Assembly (NCBI RefSeq): GCF_000281975.1
Contig: NZ_AKKE01000048.1
Location: forward strand, 1 to 43,842
Source: Novosphingobium sp. AP12
GTDB taxonomy: Bacteria; Pseudomonadota; Alphaproteobacteria; Sphingomonadales; Sphingomonadaceae
DNA: 43,842 bases
Reading direction: 5' to 3'
The notes below the pieces were generated by a model. That model saw only the letters and a program-made list of their open reading frames with translations. It had not been told where the DNA came from and searched no databases. Shown here one piece after another: positions 1 through 8,143 of the stretch. Each line of letters begins with the position of its first letter. The stretch's first letter is position 1. Position numbers and translations under genes: made by a program.

Positions 1-810
1 CGGCGGGGCACCCCCGCCGATACGGGCGGTCGCCACGGTGGCGGAGTGGGGCCGGATGCCGGGCTTGTGCCACGGCTTCCAGAACAGTGCGTCGGGAGAA
101 TGGGCGAGGTTGATCGAGGGTCCGGCGCGCCACTCGCTGCCCGGCGGATAGGCGAAGTAGAGATCGCCGAGCGGGCGCGTCTGCGCCCAGTACTGCCCGC
201 CGACCAGCCCTTCGAAGATCAGCATGTCCTTGTTCTGGTGATCGAGCACGATCGCCTCGAAAGTCCAGTCGAGCCCGTCCTGCGAGCTGTAGAGCGTGGT
301 CGAATGCCGCTCCGGGCTGACCGAGCAGGTGGTCATCAGATAACGCCCCTCCACGCGGCTGATTCGCGCGTCCTCCACCCCGTAGCACTGGAAATCGTGG
401 GTGGGCGCCACCGCGCGGTCGTAATGGAAGGCGACCACGTCCAGCCCGTCCGGCGACAGTTCGACCGGCAGTAGCCACGACAGCGAGGTCAGCGCCATGA
501 CCGGCCATTCGCCGCCGCGCAGCATGAACTTGCGCGGGTCGGCGGTGTCGGCATGTTCCAGCGGCCAGGCGTCGAGCACGTAGCGGCCATCTTCCCAGCG
601 GATCGCGTGGACGTGCCCGTCGTGGATCGGATGACGCAGCGCCTCGGCGACGCGCACCATCGCCAGCAGGTTGCCACTGGCCAGCCGAGTCAGGCCGGGG
701 TTGAACGCGCCCAGCACGTAGGTCTCGGCGCCAAGATGGCCGGCGAGCGGCGAGCGGGCGAGGTCGATATCCCCGGGGGTGACGACCAGCTTGTCGACGG
801 CGAACTTCAT
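1..810 (-). CDS. GH130 family glycosidase/phosphorylase, C-terminus cut by window edge
   Basis: The frame opens at the ATG complementary to 808-810 and stays open for 270 codons to base 1, so the stop lies outside the window. It reads as a glycoside hydrolase family 130 protein. An early GAFNPG motif is followed by a run of basic/aromatic residues, a CYGVEDARI segment (the family's GxEDPR motif with Ala for Pro) near residue 145, and an HQNKDM segment near 190. The family acts on beta-mannosides by phosphorolysis or hydrolysis, and the exact substrate cannot be told from here. No signal peptide is seen, so it is probably cytoplasmic. Its ATG overlaps the stop of the upstream dehydrogenase by four bases (807-810), which points to translational coupling. 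Family assignment is good and specificity is unknown. Confidence 0.8.
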   Translation of the reverse strand, partial: MKFAVDKLVVTPGDIDLARSPLAGHLGAETYVLGAFNPGLTRLASGNLLAMVRVAEALRHPIHDGHVHAIRWEDGRYVLDAWPLEHADTADPRKFMLRGGEWPVMALTSLSWLLPVELSPDGLDVVAFHYDRAVAPTHDFQCYGVEDARISRVEGRYLMTTCSVSPERHSTTLYSSQDGLDWTFEAIVLDHQNKDMLIFEGLVGGQYWAQTRPLGDLYFAYPPGSEWRAGPSINLAHSPDALFWKPWHKPGIRPHSATVATARIGGGAPP

Positions 811-1565
811 TCGCCGTCCTGCGCGCGGGGGACTATGGTGAGCTGCTGGACGACCGCCCGGCGCGGCTGGGTCAGCAGGTAGTGCACGCCGACCGCGATA
901 TCCTCGGCCCTCAGCATGGATTCGGCGTGGATCATTGCGCGCTGCTTCTCCGCAGGGATATCGGGATATTGGAAGTCGGCGCCGGTCTTCCCGGGCTCGA
1001 CCAGTGCGACCTTGATGCCCATTGGCCCCAGTTCGCGGCGCAAGGCCTCCGAGAACCCGGCGATCCCGGCCTTCATGCCCGCGTAGACCGTCGAGCCGGG
1101 GCCAAGGACATGCGCACTCATCGAACCGATCAGAACGATGTCGCCCTTGTCGCCGAGCATTTTCTCGGCGGCATGGGCGCTCATCACGTAGGCGGTGAAA
1201 TCGGCGGCGATGGCATAGCGGACTTCCTCGGCGCTCATGTCCGAAAGCGCGCGTGCCGGGACGGCGGCGTTGATCACGACGATGTCGGGCGAGGGCAGAT
1301 ACGCTCTCGCGGCCTCGAAGAAACGGTCGACGCCGTCAGGCTCGGCAAGGTCGAGGGCGATGCCGTCGCCCTCGCCGACCTCGCGGATGCGGGCGAGGGA
1401 GTCCTGGAGATGCTCGGGAGTCCGGCCGCAAACGAAGACCTTCACGCCCTCGCTCGCCAGCAGCACAGCGATGGCGCGGCCGATGCCGGTGGTGCCGCCC
1501 GAGATCACCGCCTGTCGGCCCTTGAGTGTCGGATGCCCGGTGTGCGCGTCTGCCAGATCGGTCAT
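807..1565 (-). CDS. Short-chain dehydrogenase/reductase (SDR), 252 aa
   Basis: Classical SDR. A Rossmann nucleotide-binding motif GGTTGIG lies at residues 23-29 and an NAA motif at 99-101. The catalytic set is Ser148, Tyr161 and Lys165 (YxxxK). Length is typical of the family. The start is set by a GGGGA ribosome site six bases before the ATG at 1565; a longer open frame exists upstream but has no better site. It most likely oxidises or reduces a sugar, polyol or other small alcohol with NAD(P). Coupling to the GH130 gene (ATGA overlap at 807-810) suggests they act on related carbohydrates, but this is inference and no substrate is proved by sequence. Confidence 0.85.
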   Translation of the reverse strand: MTDLADAHTGHPTLKGRQAVISGGTTGIGRAIAVLLASEGVKVFVCGRTPEHLQDSLARIREVGEGDGIALDLAEPDGVDRFFEAARAYLPSPDIVVINAAVPARALSDMSAEEVRYAIAADFTAYVMSAHAAEKMLGDKGDIVLIGSMSAHVLGPGSTVYAGMKAGIAGFSEALRRELGPMGIKVALVEPGKTGADFQYPDIPAEKQRAMIHAESMLRAEDIAVGVHYLLTQPRRAVVQQLTIVPRAQDGE

Positions 1566-1639
1566 GCCATTCCCCGAGAGTGGCCCGCACAGCGCGAGCA
1601 CCATCAGTTCAACGGCGGCGGCGCTGGCCCGTTCCCGGC

Positions 1640-2269
1640 TCAGGCGTACCTGTAGGGGCCGCCCCTCTCGAGCGCGGCCTCGTAGGCGGGGCGGGCGTGG
1701 ATCGTCTCGAGCCATGCGCTCGTGGCGGGGCGTGAGCCATCGAGCCCGGCGCGGTCGCGCGCGGCCTCCAGCGGGAAGCTCATCATGATGTCGGCGGCGC
1801 TGAACTCCTCGCCCGCGAACCACGGACGCGAGGCGAGTTCGCTTTCGACGAAATCGAGATGGACATCGATCATCGGCTGGATGCGCTTCTGCGCGGACTT
1901 GCCGAACAGCGGCACCCGGCCGAGCACCAGCTTCATGACCAGCGGCGGCATCAGCGAGCCTTCCGCATAGTGCAGGAAATAGCGATAGCGCAGCGCCGCT
2001 TCGGCGTCGTCCGGCGGCCCCAGCCTGCCGCCTGCCTTGGCGACGAGGTACTCGATGATCGCCCCCGTCTCGGCCACCGTCAGCGAGGTGTCGCTGTCGA
2101 CGATGACCGGCGACTTGCCCAGCGGATGCACGGCGCGCAGTTCGGGCGGGGCGAGCATGGTCGCCTTGTTCCGCTCGTAGCGCTTGACCTCGTAGGGCAT
2201 CCCCAGTTCCTCGAGCATCCACAGGATGCGCTGCGAGCGAGAGTTCTCGAGGTGGTGGACGGTTATCAT
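1640..2269 (-). CDS. Glutathione S-transferase, 209 aa
   Basis: Cytosolic-type glutathione transferase. The N-terminal thioredoxin-like half starts with ENSRSQRILWMLEELG (residues 8-23), the usual pattern around the catalytic Ser and helix 1. It continues to the cis-Pro loop KSPVIVD near 53-59 and the glutathione gamma-Glu contact in the AETGAI segment near 66-71. The all-helical C-terminal half contains the N-capping pattern FSAADIMMSF near 156-165. Length is normal. An AAGGA-like site lies about ten bases before the ATG. It lies 74 bases upstream of the SDR gene on the same strand and may be co-transcribed with it. The class and substrate are not determined. Confidence 0.85.
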   Translation of the reverse strand: MITVHHLENSRSQRILWMLEELGMPYEVKRYERNKATMLAPPELRAVHPLGKSPVIVDSDTSLTVAETGAIIEYLVAKAGGRLGPPDDAEAALRYRYFLHYAEGSLMPPLVMKLVLGRVPLFGKSAQKRIQPMIDVHLDFVESELASRPWFAGEEFSAADIMMSFPLEAARDRAGLDGSRPATSAWLETIHARPAYEAALERGGPYRYA

Positions 2270-2305
2270 GGGTATGTCCTTGCGGTCGCGGGCCCTGCGT
2301 ATAAT

Positions 2306-2338
2306 GCCGGGGCCCCGCGGCGGTTGCCGAGGCCCCGG
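2306..2338 (-). terminator. GC-rich hairpin after the DUF4198 gene
   Basis: Arms CCGGGGCC (2307-2314) and GGCCCCGG (2331-2338) pair over 8 bp with a 16-base loop. On the minus strand the stem is followed by ATTATA rather than a solid T-run, so it is only a moderate intrinsic terminator. It sits between the DUF4198 stop (2354) and the GST start (2269), where a transcript end would make sense. Confidence 0.45.
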
Positions 2339-2353
2339 TCATGGCCGCGATGC

Positions 2354-2983
2354 TCAGTCGACGAAGGTGGTCGTCGCGGTGTGGTACAGCACCGCGACCT
2401 TGCCGCCCGAAGTGTCGAACGCGCCTTCCTCCTTGTGCGAGGCGGAGAGCAGGTAGCGGCCCTTGCCGCGCACAGGGACGGTCAACGTGCCGTCCTTGCC
2501 GGTCTTGAGCGACTTCGACCACTTGTCGGGGGAGATCACGGTGACGTCGGCATCGGCCACCGGCTTGCCGTCGCGGATCAGCTTGAACTGGCTGGAACCG
2601 GCGCTGACGGGTGCGATCTCGAAGGGCATCACCGCGCGGGCGTCGCTGCGGCCGGCGCGGGCGTAGTAGACGATGCCTTCCTTCTTGTCGTCCGGGCCCC
2701 AGGGCTTGAACACCGCATCGTCCTGCGCGCGCACGTCGCCAGCCGGGACCGCGACTTCGAGGTAGCCGGCCTTGCGGACCATCGGGGCGCTGCCGCCGCC
2801 TATGAGCTTGGGCGCCTTGAGGTTGCCGAACTCGGGATCGCCGCCCTCGGGCATGTCCATCGCCGGCTCACCGAGATAGATGCGCGCGGGGCCGTTGCCG
2901 TCACGCTCGATCCATACCTCGTGCGCCTGCGCCGAGGAAAAGGCGAACACGGCGAGCAGGGGTGCGAAGTATCTGGCTTTCAT
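2354..2983 (-). CDS. Secreted DUF4198 domain protein, 209 aa
   Basis: A signal peptide (residues 1-20, ending SAQA) is followed by HEVW, so the mature protein begins with histidine (residue 21). This is the hallmark of DUF4198 proteins, periplasmic beta-rich proteins related to the nickel/cobalt-uptake component NikK/CbtK-like group, in which an exposed N-terminal His can bind metal. Length is normal. I chose the ATG at 2983 because AAAGGAG lies eight bases upstream; an ATG 21 bases further out has no such site. The gene is divergent from a small exported Cys/His protein and a TonB receptor across 137 bases. That layout suggests a shared metal-uptake function, with nickel, cobalt or iron as candidates. 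The metal is inference. Confidence 0.8.
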   Translation of the reverse strand: MKARYFAPLLAVFAFSSAQAHEVWIERDGNGPARIYLGEPAMDMPEGGDPEFGNLKAPKLIGGGSAPMVRKAGYLEVAVPAGDVRAQDDAVFKPWGPDDKKEGIVYYARAGRSDARAVMPFEIAPVSAGSSQFKLIRDGKPVADADVTVISPDKWSKSLKTGKDGTLTVPVRGKGRYLLSASHKEEGAFDTSGGKVAVLYHTATTTFVD

Positions 2984-3005
2984 TTCAGGCTCCTTTAGCT
3001 TCATC

Positions 3006-3034
3006 GGCTATGTTGAGAATGAGACACAGTAGCC
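3006..3034. promoter_or_regulatory. Imperfect inverted repeat in the DUF4198/TonB divergent region
   Basis: GGCTA-TGT (3006-3013) is mirrored by ACA-G-TAGCC (3025-3034) with one extra base in the right arm, around a TGAGAATGAGA core. It lies between the two divergent starts, so it could be the operator for a metal-responsive repressor. The TGAGAATGA core slightly recalls half of a Fur box, but the full Fur palindrome is absent. Confidence 0.3.
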
Positions 3035-3120
3035 GCGAAATCGGGCGCAGCCAGCCGGAAAATCGCAGGCCTGTCCAAGGATGCCTTAACGAAGCCCCAT
3101 GTCTGCTCTATGTGCGCCCC

Positions 3121-3444
3121 ATGCGCGGGCTGATAAATCTCCTGATCATACTCGGCGTCCTGTGGTGCGGGCTCCAGCTTTCGCCTGCGGAGGCCGAGGA
3201 ATGCTGCGTCGATCACTGCGCCGAAGCCGGTCTGGAAACCCCGCCTGACGAAGGCGCCGGCGTCGACCGGGAGCAGTCACATGCTACCCACCTCGGTCAT
3301 AGCCACTGCCCGGTCGCGCCCGAAGGCGGCCTCGCACCGGCGCTAGCCGTGCCCGTTTCCACCGCCGCACCGCTGTTCGCCCGCGCTATCCGGGCCCTGA
3401 CTTCCGCTCCCCAGGCCCCGCCGCTGGAGCCTCCCGCAGCCTGA
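3121..3444 (+). CDS. Small exported Cys/His-rich protein, 107 aa
   Basis: I do not recognise a named family. The ATG at 3121 gives a hydrophobic N-terminal segment (residues 4-19, LINLLIILGVLWCGLQ) with a likely cleavage after PAEA, then ECCVDHC and later HATHLGHSHC, two Cys/His clusters suited to binding a soft or transition metal. The C-terminal 40 residues are Ala/Pro-rich. It stops 63 bases before the TonB receptor on the same strand, so both are probably one transcript. Short Cys/His-rich exported proteins beside metal TonB receptors are plausible metal shuttles or sensors, but here that is inference. No strong ribosome site is visible, and codon use matches neighbouring genes. Confidence 0.6.
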   Translation: MRGLINLLIILGVLWCGLQLSPAEAEECCVDHCAEAGLETPPDEGAGVDREQSHATHLGHSHCPVAPEGGLAPALAVPVSTAAPLFARAIRALTSAPQAPPLEPPAA

Positions 3445-3507
3445 AGCGACCGTCGTGCGGGCCTTCGCGCCTGCCTCTCGACTGCCGAGTTCAGGAGCCT
3501 ATTTCCA

Positions 3508-5466
3508 ATGCATTCCCCCGTCCGTGACGTCCTGCTTGCAGGCGTTGTTTTCCTCGTGCCCTCCGTCGCCGTCTCCCAGTCCGTCCCCGATACGCCCGCC
3601 GCCGAAGAAAAGGGCGGCGAGGAGATCATCGTCCAGTCCACTCGCTCCGGCCGCCGCGTGCAGGACGAACCCGTCCGCGTCGAGGTGATCGACCGCGACG
3701 AGATCGAGGAGAAGATCCTCATGCGCCCGGGCAACATTGTCATGATCCTGAGTGAAACCGGCGGCCTGCGCGTGCAGATCACCTCCCCGGCGCTCGGCGC
3801 GGCGAACATCCGGGTGCAGGGCATGGACGGGCGCTACACCCAGCTTCTGGCGGATGGACTGCCGCTTTACGGGGGGCAGGCGTCCTCGCTCGGCCTGCTG
3901 CAGATCCCGCCGACCGACCTTGGCCAGGTCGAAGTCATCAAGGGTGCGGCCTCGGCGCTCTACGGTCCTTCGGCGCTGGGCGGGGTCATCAACCTCGTCT
4001 CGCGGCGACCGGCTGGCGCGCCAGAGGCGGAAGCGCTGTTCAACGTGACTTCGCGCGATGGGCAGGACCTGACGGCCTATTCCTCGGCTCCGCTGGCCGA
4101 GGGCTGGGGCGCGTCGATCACCGGGGGCTATCACCGCCAGACCCGGCAGGACCTCGACGACGACGGCTGGATCGACATGCCCGGCTACGAGCGCTGGACC
4201 GTGCGCCCGCGCGTGTTCTGGGAGGGCGGGGACAACGCCTCGATGTTCCTGACCGCCGGCGCCATGACCGAGCAGCGGCGCGGCGGCATGCTGCCCGGCC
4301 GCACCACGCCGGACGGCAGCACGTTCGTGCAGTTGCAGGATACCGACCGCTTCGACGCCGGGCTGGTGGCGCAGGTGCCGCTGGACGGTGTGTGGACCGC
4401 GCACTTGCGCGCCTCGGGCATGACGCAGGACCATCGCCATGTGTTCGGCGACGTGACCGAGAATGATCGCCACGACACCGTGTTCGCCGAGGCCTCGCTG
4501 TCAGGCAGGAGCGGCACGACGTCGTGGATCGGGGGCGCGGCCTATCAGCGCGATGGCTTTCGCTCGCGCACTTTCGGAGCGTTCGATTATGCCTACGTCG
4601 TGCCGGGGCTGTTCGCCCAGCTGGAGCAGGACCTCGGGCCGGAGGTGACCATGGCGGCGAGCGGGCGCGTCGACTTCCACGACGAGTATGGCACGCAGTT
4701 CAGTCCCCGCCTCTCGCTGCTCTACCGTCCGGGACGCTGGACCATCCGGGCTTCCGGCGGGCGGGGATTCTATGCGCCGACGCCGTTCGTCGAGGAGATC
4801 GAGGCGGCGGGCCTGTCGCGGCTGGAACCCCTCGGCGACCTCAAGGCGGAATCGGCGAAGACGGCATCGCTGGACGTCGGCTACAAAGCGGGGCCGATCG
4901 AGGCCAACGTGACGCTGTTCGGCTCCAACACCAGCGACACCACGCGGTTGGAGACGGTCGCCGTGGACCGCGTGCGGCTGATCAACGTCGATGGGACCAC
5001 GCGCATCCGGGGTACCGAACTGCTGCTGCGCTACCGGCGTAACGGCTTCACGGTGACGGGCAGCTACGTCTACGTCGATGCGAAGGAGCCCGATCCCGAT
5101 GCCGCCCGCCGCCGCACCGTCCCGCTCACTCCCAAGCACACCGGTGGACTCGTCGCGATGTGGGAGGAGCATGACAAGGGTAGGCTCGGCCTGGAGGTGT
5201 ACTACACCGGTCCTCAGTCGCTGGAGGACAACCCCTATCGCACCCGGTCGCCCGGCTACTTCGAGGTCGGCATGATGGGCGAGATCTCGCTCGGCAAGGC
5301 GCGGCTGTTCCTCAATGCGGAGAACGTCTTCGGCAAGCGCCAGACGCAGTACGACCCGCTGGTCCGGCCGAGCCGGGGACCGGACGGGCGCTGGACGGTC
5401 GATGCCTGGGGGCCGCTCGAAGGCTTCGTCCTCAACGGAGGCATCCGCCTGAAGTTCGGCGGCTAG
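3508..5466 (+). CDS. TonB-dependent outer-membrane receptor, 652 aa
   Basis: A signal peptide (about 1-24) is followed by a TonB-box-like stretch EEIIVQSTRSG near 38-48. The plug domain (about 50-165) contains the typical DLGQVEVIKGAASALYGPSA run and GGVINLV, and a C-terminal beta-barrel extends to the end. At 652 residues it is of the shorter, siderophore/vitamin/metal class rather than the very large glycan receptors. AGGAG lies about ten bases upstream of the ATG. It follows the small Cys/His protein and is divergent from the DUF4198 gene, which favours a metal-chelate substrate. The proteins end convergently with the L,D-transpeptidase gene, only nine bases apart. Substrate not proved. 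Confidence 0.88.
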   Translation: MHSPVRDVLLAGVVFLVPSVAVSQSVPDTPAAEEKGGEEIIVQSTRSGRRVQDEPVRVEVIDRDEIEEKILMRPGNIVMILSETGGLRVQITSPALGAANIRVQGMDGRYTQLLADGLPLYGGQASSLGLLQIPPTDLGQVEVIKGAASALYGPSALGGVINLVSRRPAGAPEAEALFNVTSRDGQDLTAYSSAPLAEGWGASITGGYHRQTRQDLDDDGWIDMPGYERWTVRPRVFWEGGDNASMFLTAGAMTEQRRGGMLPGRTTPDGSTFVQLQDTDRFDAGLVAQVPLDGVWTAHLRASGMTQDHRHVFGDVTENDRHDTVFAEASLSGRSGTTSWIGGAAYQRDGFRSRTFGAFDYAYVVPGLFAQLEQDLGPEVTMAASGRVDFHDEYGTQFSPRLSLLYRPGRWTIRASGGRGFYAPTPFVEEIEAAGLSRLEPLGDLKAESAKTASLDVGYKAGPIEANVTLFGSNTSDTTRLETVAVDRVRLINVDGTTRIRGTELLLRYRRNGFTVTGSYVYVDAKEPDPDAARRRTVPLTPKHTGGLVAMWEEHDKGRLGLEVYYTGPQSLEDNPYRTRSPGYFEVGMMGEISLGKARLFLNAENVFGKRQTQYDPLVRPSRGPDGRWTVDAWGPLEGFVLNGGIRLKFGG

Positions 5467-5475
5467 CCCCTCGTC

Positions 5476-6477
5476 CTATGGCGTCGGCGCTACCGCGTCG
5501 AGCACGGTCATGGGTTCGTCCGGGGCCGTGCCAACGGCGGAATCGGTGATGAGGATCGTCGTGCCCGGCTGCAGCGCGGCCAGCACCGATTCGTAGAACC
5601 GGCGGGGCAGGTGGATGCGGTTCATCACCGCTTCGTCGACAACGCGGCCCTGCTCCTCGGCGTGGCCGGGTAGGCCGACATAGATCCAGCGGCGCTTGCC
5701 GGCGGCGGTGCGCGTCAGGGTGACGACGTGGGTGCCCGGATCGTCGTCAGCGACTTCGGCTACGCTGCGGCCGATCTCGATGCCGCTGCGCAGGACGACG
5801 ACGCGCTGCTCGCGCTTCGAGACGATGATGGTCATCTGCCCTTTGGAAGAACGCTCGGGCGTCCAGGTAAACTGCTGGCTGCCGAGCGTGTCGGAGGCCA
5901 GCTTGCGGCCCTTTGCATCATAAGGCGCGAGCAGGCTGGCCTCGGTGGAGCGGACATGGTCGATGGCGTCGCCGTCGATCACGACGGTCGCCCCGATCGA
6001 GGTTATCTGGAACAGCGAGCGCGAGAAGCCGTAGGGCAGGTGCACGCAGCCGTGGCTCTCCGGGTAGCCGGGCAGGCCGCCCGCGTGGAGCGCCACGCCG
6101 TCCCAGGTCAGGCGCTGCTGGTAGGGCATCGGGGCGTTGTTGTAGACGCTGGAGTGGTGGTCGGCGTCCTTCTGGAGGATCGTGAAGACCCCGGTAGGCG
6201 TCTCGTGTCCCGCCTTGCCCGACGATACCGAGGTCACGCCGATGCGCACTCCGTTGCGGTAGACCGTCGCCAGCTGGCGCGAGAGGTCAACGTAGACCAG
6301 CACCGGCCCGCTCGGCGCGATGGCCGGTGCCCAGACCCATTGGCCCGGCTTCAGCCGCTCAGCGGTCCGGGCGAACTCCGCCGGGGAGCTGGCCGTCGAT
6401 CCCTGCGCGGCGGCCGGGTTTGCCCAAAGCGCGCAAAGCATGAGCGCACCTGACAGGACGAGGCCGGTACGTGTCAT
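5476..6477 (-). CDS. L,D-transpeptidase (YkuD) with a degenerate C-terminal half, 333 aa
   Basis: A signal peptide (about 1-24, ending PAAA) precedes a YkuD domain at about 58-160. The catalytic signature HAGG...SHGCVHLP is intact, with His131, His142 and catalytic Cys144. Such enzymes make 3-3 peptidoglycan cross-links or attach proteins in the periplasm. Residues about 205-315 look like a second YkuD-type fold (WTPE...MTIIVSKREQRVVVLRSG, parallel to VYVDLSRQLATVYRNG in the first half) but lack the SHGC motif, so this half cannot be catalytic. It is the last gene of a four-gene operon, and its ATG overlaps the previous stop by four bases (6474-6477). Function good, physiological substrate unknown. 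Confidence 0.87.
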   Translation of the reverse strand: MTRTGLVLSGALMLCALWANPAAAQGSTASSPAEFARTAERLKPGQWVWAPAIAPSGPVLVYVDLSRQLATVYRNGVRIGVTSVSSGKAGHETPTGVFTILQKDADHHSSVYNNAPMPYQQRLTWDGVALHAGGLPGYPESHGCVHLPYGFSRSLFQITSIGATVVIDGDAIDHVRSTEASLLAPYDAKGRKLASDTLGSQQFTWTPERSSKGQMTIIVSKREQRVVVLRSGIEIGRSVAEVADDDPGTHVVTLTRTAAGKRRWIYVGLPGHAEEQGRVVDEAVMNRIHLPRRFYESVLAALQPGTTILITDSAVGTAPDEPMTVLDAVAPTP

Positions 6478-7142
6478 TTGAAAAGAACCCCAAGCGTGAA
6501 GGTGACGGCGAGGCTCGCAGCCATGCCGATCGAGGCGTCGAGGAAGGAGCGCAGGTAGGACTGGCCCAGTTCATGGCGGAACCAGCGCACCTGGACCACG
6601 CCGTAGTACAGGAACCCTGCAAGAACCGACACGAGCCCCGTGATCTGGACCCATTCGTGATGGTGCATCGCCGCGTTCAACCCTCCACTCAGCAGCAGCG
6701 CAAAGGGCGAAATCGCATAGCACTGCGCGTAGAATGGCGGCTTAAGGGTATCGCGGTCGAGGTCGGCGCTGCTGCGGTTGACCTTGCGCGTCGCCAGCAT
6801 CAGCGCGAACGTGCCGAACAGCACCACCCGCAGGAGCAGCAGCGAGGTGTTGTCGTTGACGAGCCCCGCCAGCCCGCTGTGGCTGGCGACGATGGGGCTG
6901 GTGCCGTCGATGGCGAGGCCGATTCCCTGCATGAGCAGGATGGTCAGGATGAGCATGATCGGCGGGCTGACGGTGCCGCGATACTGCACGTCCGGGTCGA
7001 GCTGCAGCTGGTCTTCCGCGTACTGCATCGTGGCGAGGGGCCGGCGCAGGATCCTCCACAATGTGACCGGAAAGAACACCAGCCAGCTCATCAGCTCATA
7101 GAGCAGTTCGTCGAGCGAGTTGAGCCACTGGACGAAGTTCAT
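6474..7142 (-). CDS. Integral membrane protein of unknown function, 222 aa
   Basis: Unrecognised beyond being a polytopic inner-membrane protein with roughly five hydrophobic segments. The clearest lie near residues 20-33, 62-80, 100-116, 142-158 and 164-182, with a final one at 200-220. The soluble N-terminal part carries QYAEDQLQLDPDVQYRGT, and a charged loop (KVNRSSADLDRDT) separates two of the segments. Overall shape recalls Yip1/permease-like small membrane proteins, but no motif settles this. It overlaps by four bases both the dehydrogenase upstream (7139-7142) and the L,D-transpeptidase downstream (6474-6477), so the three are translated together. Confidence 0.75.
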   Translation of the reverse strand: MNFVQWLNSLDELLYELMSWLVFFPVTLWRILRRPLATMQYAEDQLQLDPDVQYRGTVSPPIMLILTILLMQGIGLAIDGTSPIVASHSGLAGLVNDNTSLLLLRVVLFGTFALMLATRKVNRSSADLDRDTLKPPFYAQCYAISPFALLLSGGLNAAMHHHEWVQITGLVSVLAGFLYYGVVQVRWFRHELGQSYLRSFLDASIGMAASLAVTFTLGVLFK

Positions 7143-8137
7143 CCGGCGTGAAGCGCGTTGGCGAGCGGACGGCCGTTCTCGAAGTCGGTGAGGCTGGTCA
7201 GCGTCGTCTCGGCGATCGCGGTGAGCGCTTCCTCGGTGAGGAACGCCTGGTGGCCGGTGACGAGGACGTTGGGGAATGTGAGCAATCGCTGGAGCACGTC
7301 GTCATCGATGATCTCGTTCGACAGGTCGCCGAAGAAGATGCCCGCTTCCTGCTCGTAGACGTCGAGCGCGACGCCGCGGATGCGGCGCGTCTTGAGCGCG
7401 TCGATCAGCGCCTGCGTGTCGATCAGCGCGCCCCGGCTGGTGTTGACGATGACGAGGCCGGGCTGCGCCTCGGCCAGCGTCTTTGCATTGATGAGATGGC
7501 GGGTCTCGGGCGTCAGCGGGCAGTGGAGAGTGACGATCTCCGCCTCGCGCAGCAGCGCTTCGGGCGTGCTGTAGCGCACGCCGATGGCTTCGAGTTCGGG
7601 GTTGACCACGGGGTCGCTCGCCAGCACCTCGCAGCCGAATCCGGCGCGCAGGGTCCTCGCCACCAGCGCGCCGATCTGGCCGGTGCCGACGACGCCGACG
7701 AGGCGGCCGTGGAGGTTGCGGCCTACCAATCCGTCGAGCGAGTAGTTGTTCTCGCGTACCCGCGACCAGGCGCGGTGGATGTTGCGGTCGAGCGCGAGCA
7801 GCAGGCCCACGGTGAACTCGGCGACGGCGTGGGGCGAATAGGCGGGAACGCGCGTAACGGCGATACCGGCATCGGCGGCAGCGGCGAGGTCGACGTTGTT
7901 GTACCCGGCGCATCGCATCGCGGCGATCTTAACGCCCAGTGCCGCCAGCCCTTCGATCACCTCGGCATCGAGCCTGTCGTTGACGAAGGCGCAGACGCCG
8001 CCGCACCCCGCCGCCAGCGGCACGGTCAGCGGGCTCAGCCCGGCATCGAGAAAGACAAGGTCATGACCGTGCGCGGCATTGCCGGCAGTCAGGAACTGAC
8101 GGTCGTAGCTGCGGGCTCCATAGACGGCGACGCGCAT
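7139..8137 (-). CDS. ldhA: D-lactate dehydrogenase, LdhA type, 332 aa
   Basis: D-2-hydroxyacid dehydrogenase that interconverts pyruvate and D-lactate with NADH. The NAD motif GTGQIG is at 151-156. The catalytic residues are Arg235 (in NTSRG), Glu264 (YEQE) and His296 (TGHQAF), the same numbering as Escherichia coli LdhA. The segment IDDDVLQRLLTFPNVLVTGHQ is typical of the fermentative LdhA branch. Length is normal. It begins six bases after the upstream gene's stop and overlaps the next gene by four, so it lies inside an operon with cell-wall and membrane genes. That is an unusual home for a fermentation enzyme; a role in supplying D-lactate for peptidoglycan-type chemistry is possible but speculative. 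Confidence 0.87.
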   Translation of the reverse strand: MRVAVYGARSYDRQFLTAGNAAHGHDLVFLDAGLSPLTVPLAAGCGGVCAFVNDRLDAEVIEGLAALGVKIAAMRCAGYNNVDLAAAADAGIAVTRVPAYSPHAVAEFTVGLLLALDRNIHRAWSRVRENNYSLDGLVGRNLHGRLVGVVGTGQIGALVARTLRAGFGCEVLASDPVVNPELEAIGVRYSTPEALLREAEIVTLHCPLTPETRHLINAKTLAEAQPGLVIVNTSRGALIDTQALIDALKTRRIRGVALDVYEQEAGIFFGDLSNEIIDDDVLQRLLTFPNVLVTGHQAFLTEEALTAIAETTLTSLTDFENGRPLANALHAG

Positions 8138-8143
8138 GGAGGT

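Noticed and set aside
3011..3028. Fur box
   Set aside because: Only half of the palindrome is present; kept as an unnamed inverted repeat.
2984..3120. Cobalamin riboswitch before the TonB receptor/DUF4198 genes
   Set aside because: A few letters recall the B12 box, but the conserved core blocks are missing and the gap is too short.
3001..3216. Small minus-strand frame in the divergent region
   Set aside because: It overlaps the start of the small exported gene and the promoter region and has no motif or ribosome site.
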